Assembly: GCA_019637095.1 (NCBI GenBank)
Contig: JAHBWG010000049.1
Location: 1 to 64,000 of the forward strand
Direction: 5' to 3'
Length of the DNA: 64,000 bases
Source: Sandaracinaceae bacterium
GTDB lineage: Bacteria; Myxococcota_A; Polyangia; Polyangiales; Sandaracinaceae
Under the pieces are notes generated by a model. That model was given only the letters and a program-made list of their open reading frames with translations, did no database searches and had not been told where the DNA came from. This document shows, piece by piece, positions 58,804 through 64,000 of this stretch; the first letter of the stretch is position 1, and every line of letters starts with the position of its first letter. Both the position numbers and the translations under genes were made by a program.

Positions 58804-60099
58804 TCACGCCCCTCGCTCCTCGAAGAACGCGCGCATCACCGCGATCATCGGCGCGACGTCGGCCGCGCCGGCCATCTCGCGGCACGAGTGCATCGACAAC
58901 ATCGGGTTGCCGACGTCGACCGTGGCGAGGCCGAGGCGCCCTGCGCTGATCGGCCCGATGGTGCTGCCGCACGCGAGGTCGCTGCGCGTCACGAAATGCT
59001 GCGGGACGACCCCCGCCGCCTCGCACCACGCGGCGAAGCGCGCGGCCGTCTCACCATCGGTCGCGTAGCGCTGGTTCGCGTTCGTCTTGATGACGGGGCC
59101 GCCGCCGAGGCGCGGCAGGTGGCCGGGCTCGTGTCGGTCGGCCCAGTTCGGGTGGACCGCGTGCGCCATGTCGGCCGAGATCGAGACCGAGCGAGCGAGC
59201 GCGCGCGCGAGCGCGTCCGCGCGCGGATCGAGCGCGTGCGCGACGCGCTCGAGGACGTCGCCCAGGACGGGCGAGTCGGCGCCCTGGCGCGAGCGGCTCC
59301 CGACCTCCTCGTGGTCGTAGAGCGCGACCCCGCGCGTCGCGCGCACCGGACCGGTCGCGCCGAGCAGCGCCGAGAGGCCCGCGTGACAGCTCGCGAGGTT
59401 GTCGAGCCGGGGCGCGAAGACGAGCTCGTCGTGCGCGCCGCCGCGCGCGGACGGCACGACGTCGAACAGGCAGAGGTCGTGGCCATAGATCGCAGACGGG
59501 TCGACGCCGACCGCCTCGGCGACGAGCGAGAGCAGCGTCGCCTCTCCCGCGCCCTCGAGCGCGAGGTGCGGCGCGAGGTGGCTCTGCGCGTTGAGCTTGA
59601 GCCCCTCGTCGTTGACGGCGCGGTTCAGGTGGATCGCGAGCGAGGCGACGCGGCAGATCGGGCGCGCGATCCGCACGAGCGCGGGCTCGAGCCGCTCGCC
59701 GCGTCGCACGACCACGCGGCCCGCGACGGAGAGGTCGCGGTCGAGCCACGTGTGGAGCAGCACGCCTCCGTAGGGCTCGACCGCGATCTGGCGGACGCCC
59801 TGCGCGCCCGCCTCGGCGCGCGGCTTCACGCGCAGGTTCGGTGAGTCGGTGTGCGCGCCGACGAGCCGGAAGCCGCCCTCGCTCGGCGGCACGCTCCCGA
59901 GCTCGAGCGCGACGAGGGTCGAGCCGCCGCGCACGACGTACACGCGCGCGCCCGGCGCGAGCGCCCACGGCTCCGCCTCGTCGAGGGCGACGTAGCCGGC
60001 GGCCGCGAGCCGCGCGACGCTCTCCGCCACCGCGTGCCACGGCGTCGGCGACGCGTCGATGAACGCGAGGAGATCGGTGACCGGATCCGAGGTGCGCAT
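58804..60099 (-). CDS. apeB: M18-family aminopeptidase
   Basis: The 431-residue cytoplasmic zinc peptidase shows the M18 blocks: FIDASPTPWHAV at the start, FRLVGAHTDSPNLRVKPR with the first metal His and Asp, YGGVLLHTWLDRDLSVAGR, APRLDNLASCHAGL, LYDHEEVGSRSRQGADSP with the Glu pair, SADMAHAVHPNW, and SMHSCREMAGAADV with the last His. M18 enzymes remove N-terminal acidic or other residues from peptides in large complexes. It is full length. The ATG at 60099 is the first in frame. The PAF-acetylhydrolase-like gene lies 33 bp upstream on the same strand. Confidence 0.92.
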   Translation of the reverse strand: MRTSDPVTDLLAFIDASPTPWHAVAESVARLAAAGYVALDEAEPWALAPGARVYVVRGGSTLVALELGSVPPSEGGFRLVGAHTDSPNLRVKPRAEAGAQGVRQIAVEPYGGVLLHTWLDRDLSVAGRVVVRRGERLEPALVRIARPICRVASLAIHLNRAVNDEGLKLNAQSHLAPHLALEGAGEATLLSLVAEAVGVDPSAIYGHDLCLFDVVPSARGGAHDELVFAPRLDNLASCHAGLSALLGATGPVRATRGVALYDHEEVGSRSRQGADSPVLGDVLERVAHALDPRADALARALARSVSISADMAHAVHPNWADRHEPGHLPRLGGGPVIKTNANQRYATDGETAARFAAWCEAAGVVPQHFVTRSDLACGSTIGPISAGRLGLATVDVGNPMLSMHSCREMAGAADVAPMIAVMRAFFEERGA

Positions 60100-60132
60100 C
60101 GCGGCGAGCGTACCCGCGCCGCCCGAGCGCGC

Positions 60133-61404
60133 CTACTCCGAGCGCAGCTCGGAGACCTCCGCGAACCGGCCCGGCAGCGCGGCGATGGCGTCGTCGCGGT
60201 CGCGACACGACAGCACCCGCTCGAGGATGGCCGTGGTGATCGCGCGGGTGACGACGCGCGCTCGCTCGGGCTCGATGTGCTCGGGCCGGCAGTCGAAGAG
60301 GAACGACGCGAACGAAGCGCCGCACACGTCGTAGCGCTGCGCGACGGCGACGAGGTCCTCGCCCGCTTCGTTCTCCAGGTCGCACAGATCGCTCGGCGCG
60401 AGGTGTCCGCTGCCGCCGATCCCGAGCAGCCACTTCGGGGCGGGGGAGCTCGCGTAGGCCGAGACGGTCTGATTGTACCGCACGACCCGGTCGTCCTCGG
60501 CGCCGACGAAGAGCGCGCCGCGCAGCTGCTCACTGCGCGTCGCCGACTGGCTCGACGCGAGGCCGATCACCAGCGCGACGCCCGGGCGCCCGGTGAGCCC
60601 GGCGACCGCGCCGCCCGCGCTGTGTCCGGCGAGCGCGGTGCGCGCGCGGTCGATACGTCCGGCGAGGAACGCGAGCCCCTCGCTCGGCGCATCGAGCGCC
60701 GCGAGCACCGCGTCGACGTCGCCCGCGATGTTGCGCGCCCCGCTCGCGGAGTCGGGACACGCGATCGCGAGCTGGTCGCCGAGGAAGAGCCCCGGGTGAT
60801 CGGCCGCGGCCACGACGAAGCCGCGGCTCGCCCAGTGCGTGGCGATCGAGAGCGACTGCGTTCGGAACGCGGCGGTGCCGTGCACGAAGACGACGACGGG
60901 GTACGGGCCGCGGGCCTCGTCGATCGGCGCGTCGCGCGTGCAGTCGCAGTCCTGCCAGGGGTTGTCGGTGTCGGGGATGCGCGCGCGCTGCGATGGAGGC
61001 AGCCAGTCGCGCAGGTCGTAGCGCACCGGCACGTCGGACGCGCGCGCTGCGGGGTACCAGACCTCGACCGTGAGGCGACCCACCGCGGCGGTGCGCGCGC
61101 CGACGGACCACGGGCCGCGCCGCTCGGGGTCCACGGGCGCCGGGCGCAGAGCGACGCCGTCGCACCCGTCGCCCGGGAGCACCGGGACATCGCCGGCGTC
61201 CGCCTCGCCCCCCGCGCCATCCACTCGTGGGCCCGCGTCGCGCGCGCTCGCCGCGTCGGGCATCGCCGCGTCGAGCGGCGTCGCGCCCGCATCCAGCGCG
61301 CCCCCGTCCACCCTCACCACACCCGCCTCCTCGGCGCCGCCCGCGGGGTCGTCCCCACAGCCGCCGAGCCCGAGCGCGAGAACCGCCATCCACGCTGCCC
61401 GCAT
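60133..61404 (-). CDS. Lipoprotein alpha/beta hydrolase, PAF-acetylhydrolase-like
   Basis: The 423-residue product has a signal peptide and lipobox (LGLGGC) and an Asp/Ala/Gly linker to about residue 75. The hydrolase core has YPVVVFVHGTAAFRTQSLSIATHWASRGFVVAAADHPG, as in PAF-acetylhydrolase/dienelactone hydrolase relatives. The nucleophile elbow is ALAGHSAGGAVAG (GHSAGG). Asp in VGAEDDRVV and His in GGSGHLAPSD are likely triad members. It is probably a surface esterase or lipase. A good sigma-70-like promoter (61426-61454) and GGAGGT ribosome site precede the ATG at 61404. Confidence 0.82.
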   Translation of the reverse strand: MRAAWMAVLALGLGGCGDDPAGGAEEAGVVRVDGGALDAGATPLDAAMPDAASARDAGPRVDGAGGEADAGDVPVLPGDGCDGVALRPAPVDPERRGPWSVGARTAAVGRLTVEVWYPAARASDVPVRYDLRDWLPPSQRARIPDTDNPWQDCDCTRDAPIDEARGPYPVVVFVHGTAAFRTQSLSIATHWASRGFVVAAADHPGLFLGDQLAIACPDSASGARNIAGDVDAVLAALDAPSEGLAFLAGRIDRARTALAGHSAGGAVAGLTGRPGVALVIGLASSQSATRSEQLRGALFVGAEDDRVVRYNQTVSAYASSPAPKWLLGIGGSGHLAPSDLCDLENEAGEDLVAVAQRYDVCGASFASFLFDCRPEHIEPERARVVTRAITTAILERVLSCRDRDDAIAALPGRFAEVSELRSE

Positions 61405-61425
61405 ATCGTCACCTCCGCGGACCAG

Positions 61426-61454
61426 ATACTAAAAGTCGAAAGCCGCACTTTCAA
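61426..61454 (-). promoter_or_regulatory. Sigma-70-like promoter of the hydrolase/apeB series
   Basis: On the minus strand, TTGAAA (61454-61449) and TAGTAT (61431-61426) are exactly 17 bp apart in an unusually AT-rich patch. The start codon is about 15 bases beyond the expected transcription start. Confidence 0.65.
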
Positions 61455-61547
61455 CAGTGCCTGGTTGCGTCCGCCCCGACTCGGCGGCGGCCCAAGTGAT
61501 CTCGCTGTACTTCGCCCACCGGTTCTGAGGACAATCGGCGCGCGCGC

Positions 61548-62714
61548 ATGCAGAGCTCGTCGCGGTGGCTCTTCTCGCTCGTCCTCCTGCTCGGCTGCGA
61601 GGACCCTCCCCCCGAGCTGCCGCCGCCGCTGCCGCCGGGCCCGCCGCCGGCGCCGATCGCCGGACCTCGCGGGGTCGCCGACGACGCCGCGTTCGCGATC
61701 GTGCCGAGCCCGGACGGCGCGCTCCTCTTCTGGGCGGTGCCGTACCGCGAAGGCGGCGGGGTGCGGGTCGTCACGCTGTCGCCCACCGGCGGGGCGCTCG
61801 GCGCCGAGCGGCCCGTCGCGCAGCGCGGCGCGGCGGCAGGCGGCGCGGCGGAACAGCACGTGAGCCAGGCCGTCGAGCTCGACGCGTTCTCGGTCGGCCG
61901 GCGCGTCGCGCTCGCGTGGGTGCTCGACTACGGCCACCACCTCGCGGTCCAGGCGACCTGGTCGGCGGACGGGCAGCGGTTCGCCACCGTCGAGACGCTC
62001 GGGCGCACCGTCCGGCGCGACGAGGGCACACGCGGGCGCGTGGCCGTCAGCGGCGACGAGGACCACCTGCTCGTGCACCACCGCACCGAGGAGGCGGACT
62101 GCGTCGCGAGCGAGGGGCGCTGCGCGATGTTCGCGCGCCATGGCCTCGACGGCGCGACGGGCCGGCCGGGCCCGAGCGAGGTGCGCGAGCCCTGCGAGCC
62201 GCTCGTGGGCGGCGCGCTGTTCCGCGCTGGGACCTGGTACGACGCCGTCTGCCACGTGGAGGGCGGCGCGCCCTCGACGACGATCGAGTCCGTGCGCCCC
62301 GCGCTCTCCTACGCCGGCCCGACGACGTTCGCGGGCTGCGTGCCCGTCGCGCTCGCGCCCCTCGACGACGGCGTGCTCGCGCTCGCGCGCTGCCGCGACA
62401 CGCTCGCCGGCCACGCGCTCGACGAGATGGGGCGCACGCGCGCGAGCTTCTCGCCGATCGAGCGCGTCGCGGCGTGCGAGGATGGACGCCCGGTCCTTCG
62501 TGCGCGCGAAGGGCGCCGCGAGGCCAAGCTCACCCTCGGCGCCGCGATCGGGCGCATCGAGGGCTTGCTCCCCGAGGACCTCGCGCCCGCGGGCGCGCGC
62601 GCCGTCTGGACGGGCGAGGCGATCCTCGTCGCCGTGCCAGTGCGCCGCTCGCTGATCCTGCGCCGCTACCAGTGCCGCCCCGACGGACGCCTCGACCGCA
62701 CCGACGCGCTCTGA
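61548..62714 (+). CDS. Lipoprotein of unknown function, possible beta-propeller
   Basis: The 388-residue protein has a signal peptide and lipobox (LVLLLGC) and a Pro-rich linker (residues 18-40). Repeated strands of the type AFAIVPSPDGALLFWAVPY, VRVVTLSPTGGAL, RVALAWVLDYGHHLAVQATW and EDHLLVHHRTEEADC follow, suggesting a propeller. Four or more cysteines in the second half may form disulfides. No family or catalytic motif was recognised. It diverges from the hydrolase gene. Its stop codon lies inside the first unit of a 14-bp tandem repeat. Confidence 0.65.
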   Translation: MQSSSRWLFSLVLLLGCEDPPPELPPPLPPGPPPAPIAGPRGVADDAAFAIVPSPDGALLFWAVPYREGGGVRVVTLSPTGGALGAERPVAQRGAAAGGAAEQHVSQAVELDAFSVGRRVALAWVLDYGHHLAVQATWSADGQRFATVETLGRTVRRDEGTRGRVAVSGDEDHLLVHHRTEEADCVASEGRCAMFARHGLDGATGRPGPSEVREPCEPLVGGALFRAGTWYDAVCHVEGGAPSTTIESVRPALSYAGPTTFAGCVPVALAPLDDGVLALARCRDTLAGHALDEMGRTRASFSPIERVAACEDGRPVLRAREGRREAKLTLGAAIGRIEGLLPEDLAPAGARAVWTGEAILVAVPVRRSLILRRYQCRPDGRLDRTDAL

Positions 62715-62744
62715 CGGACGCGCTCCGACGGACGCGCTCTGACG
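62703..62744 (+). repeat. Three-copy 14-bp tandem repeat over a stop codon
   Basis: GACGCGCTCTGACG at 62703-62716 is followed by a copy with one T-to-C change (62717-62730) and an exact copy (62731-62744). The first unit contains the TGA of the lipoprotein gene. Confidence 0.9.
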
Positions 62745-62806
62745 AAAGACGCGCAGGCGTTGCGCCCGCCATCCCCATCTGGTAGCAAGGTCTCCGGAGG
62801 GACGGG

Positions 62807-63229
62807 GTGGGGGTGGTCACGCGGCGCATTCGCAAGCTGGGCGCGATCCCGAGGCGGGTCGTGGTGGCCGACGACAGCGCGGCGATGCGCACGACCTTGC
62901 GCCTCTTGCTCGAGGACGCGGCGCCGAGCCTCGAGGTCGTCGAGGCCGCCGACGGCTTCGCGGTGCTGCGAGCCCTCGACGAGGGGCCGGTCGACGTGCT
63001 CGTGTGTGATCTCTCGATGCCCGTGCTCGACGGGCGCAAGCTGTTGCGCATGCTCGCGGAGCGCCCGGATCGCCCGGACGTGGTGATCGTGAGCGGCGCG
63101 CCGCCCGAGCCGGGCGAGGCGTGGCAGCTCGACACGATCCGGGGTTGGCTCGAGAAGCCCTTCGACCCGCGCGCGCTCATCGCGCTCGTGCTCGGGACGC
63201 CGCCGCCGTCGGCTCAGACCGGCTCGTAG
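62807..63229 (+). CDS. Single-domain response regulator receiver
   Basis: The 140-residue protein is a stand-alone CheY-like receiver. The acidic pair is in RRVVVADDSAAMR, the phosphoacceptor Asp in VLVCDLSMPVLDG, the conserved Ser in VIVSGAPP and the Lys in GWLEKPFDP. No output domain or adjacent histidine kinase is present, so its partner lies elsewhere. The GTG at 62807 is used; a GTG at 62813 would remove two residues. The end overlaps the convergent small Cys-rich gene by 16 bp. Confidence 0.88.
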   Translation: MGVVTRRIRKLGAIPRRVVVADDSAAMRTTLRLLLEDAAPSLEVVEAADGFAVLRALDEGPVDVLVCDLSMPVLDGRKLLRMLAERPDRPDVVIVSGAPPEPGEAWQLDTIRGWLEKPFDPRALIALVLGTPPPSAQTGS

Positions 63230-63411
63230 GCCTTGCAGAACACGAGCTCGGCCTCGGGATCCGCGTAGCGGGCGAGGCGATGATCGGCGACGGGGTAGTC
63301 GTAGGCGCAGGCCGGCGCGTCGGGATCGAACGCCGCGCACCCCTCGCAGCAGAACTGCAAGCCATATTGCGCCCGCTCCTCGCGGAAGCGGGCGTCCTGC
63401 GCGATCCTCAC
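63214..63411 (-). CDS. Small cysteine-rich protein (65 aa) coupled to rpiB
   Basis: The product starts [25 protein letters not shown], then has a Cys in PACAYDYPV and FCKAYEPV at the end. Five cysteines in so short a chain, with Cys-Cys-x-x-Cys, suggest a bound zinc ion or iron-sulfur cluster. No signal peptide is present and no family was recognised. The GTG at 63411 overlaps the rpiB stop in a GTGA, so it is probably made together with rpiB. Confidence 0.6.
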   Translation of the reverse strand: MRIAQDARFREERAQYGLQFCCEGCAAFDPDAPACAYDYPVADHRLARYADPEAELVFCKAYEPV

Positions 63412-63854
63412 GCGCCGCGCTCGGCGTCGATCTTGGCGACGCGGCCCGCGTGGCGGCCGCCCTCGAACGCGCCGGCGACGAACGCGTCGAGGATCGTCTC
63501 GGCGAGCCCGACGCCGACGACGCGCGCGCCTACGCAGAGGACGTTGGCGTCGTTGTGCGCGCGAGCCATGGCGGCGCTGTAGGGCTCGCTGCACACGACG
63601 GCGCGGACGCCCGGGTGCCGGTTCGCGGCGATGCTCATCCCGACGCCCGAGCCGCACACGAGGAGCCCGAACACCGCGCCCTCCCCGGCCGCGACGGCCG
63701 CGGCGACGCGGTGCGCGTAGTCGGGGTAGTCGACCGAGGATCCGTCGTGCGTCCCGAGATCCTCGACGTCGTGCCCGCGCGCGCGCAGGCGCTCGACGAG
63801 GGACGCCTTGAGGGCGAGCCCCGCGTGATCCGCACCCGCGACGAACCGCGCCAC
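63408..63854 (-). CDS. rpiB: Ribose-5-phosphate isomerase B
   Basis: RpiB interconverts ribose 5-phosphate and ribulose 5-phosphate in the pentose phosphate pathway. The 148-residue protein has [48 protein letters not shown], the catalytic Cys in [23 protein letters not shown], and [11 protein letters not shown]. It is full length, starting with GTG at 63854 only 3 bp behind the fabF stop. It belongs to the run fabF-rpiB-small Cys-rich protein. Confidence 0.94.
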   Translation of the reverse strand: MARFVAGADHAGLALKASLVERLRARGHDVEDLGTHDGSSVDYPDYAHRVAAAVAAGEGAVFGLLVCGSGVGMSIAANRHPGVRAVVCSEPYSAAMARAHNDANVLCVGARVVGVGLAETILDAFVAGAFEGGRHAGRVAKIDAERGA

Positions 63855-63857
63855 GGC

Positions 63858-64000
63858 TCAGGCCGGGCCGAACGCCAGCGTGACGTTCGTGCCGCCGAAG
63901 CCGAAGCTGTTCGAGATCGCGACCTCGAACCGGCCCTCGCGCGCGGTCCCCGCGACCACGTCGAGCCCCGACAGCTCGTCCTCGGGCTCCTCGAGGTTGA
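63858..64000 (-). CDS. fabF: 3-oxoacyl-ACP synthase II, C-terminal end only
   Basis: The visible 46 residues end with [20 protein letters not shown]. The NSFGFGGTN loop is diagnostic of beta-ketoacyl-ACP synthases of the FabF/KAS II type, which elongate fatty acids. The rest of the gene lies beyond the right edge. The stop is 3 bp from the rpiB start, so the two are probably co-transcribed. Confidence 0.88.
   Translation of the reverse strand, partial: NLEEPEDELSGLDVVAGTAREGRFEVAISNSFGFGGTNVTLAFGPA

Overview
The window looks like chromosomal DNA from a very GC-rich member of the Myxococcota, probably Polyangia and perhaps Sandaracinaceae-like. This rests on a Myxococcus-type DUF2378 paralog, several secreted proteins ending in a Cys - transmembrane helix - Arg-cluster tail (MYXO-CTERM type), many lipoproteins with Asp/Ala/Gly-rich linkers after the lipobox, an ECF sigma/FecR operon and a giant TPR protein. 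No phage, insertion sequence, integrase or CRISPR array was found. The placement comes from protein features only.

Layout. 1-6.8 kb: the 3' end of a DUF2378 gene faces a minus-strand series that starts at 6753: outer-membrane-type protein, ECF sigma factor, FecR/TPR regulator, cysteine-rich lipoprotein, proC. Most of these genes overlap by 4-8 bp. 6.9-8.9 kb: a lipoprotein and a di-haem cytochrome c peroxidase-like lipoprotein. 8.9-10.8 kb: a small, less GC-rich accessory patch next to tRNA-Asp, holding a hicB antitoxin gene, what looks like a frameshifted hicA, and two unknown genes. 10.9-17.8 kb: a PNGase F-like lipoprotein, trpE diverging from glyA, then coaBC coupled to a secreted zinc-phospholipase-like protein. 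17.8-22.7 kb: an envelope protein followed by a five-hairpin repeat, a VanW protein, and a sulfite reductase operon (DUF2849-cysI-DUF934). 22.8-28.7 kb: tRNA-Gln, tRNA-Glu, apaG, a macro-like/tudor-like fusion, a Sua5/YciO protein, tolC-mutT and asd.

28.8-36.6 kb: MYXO-CTERM and outer membrane proteins, truA, plsC, a membrane protein coupled to a membrane-anchored metallopeptidase, and a MopE-motif lipoprotein. 36.6-48.8 kb: a class IV aminotransferase lies directly behind an 11.3-kb gene for a 3763-residue protein built from about fifty 72-residue TPR-type units. 49-53.3 kb: a DUF2490 protein, a repeat cluster with the second five-hairpin element, a polytopic membrane protein, a CD225 protein and a lipoprotein hydrolase. 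53.4-62.7 kb: mvaB, a copper monooxygenase with a haem-c site, a MYXO-CTERM protein, further lipoproteins, an M18 aminopeptidase and a PAF-acetylhydrolase-like lipoprotein. 62.8-64 kb: a lone receiver domain and the run fabF-rpiB-small Cys-rich protein.

Genes are tightly packed, with many ATGA or GTGA start/stop overlaps that suggest translational coupling. The most novel item is a dispersed intergenic repeat of up to five tandem hairpins, found just behind stop codons. Its two full copies differ by compensatory base-pair changes.
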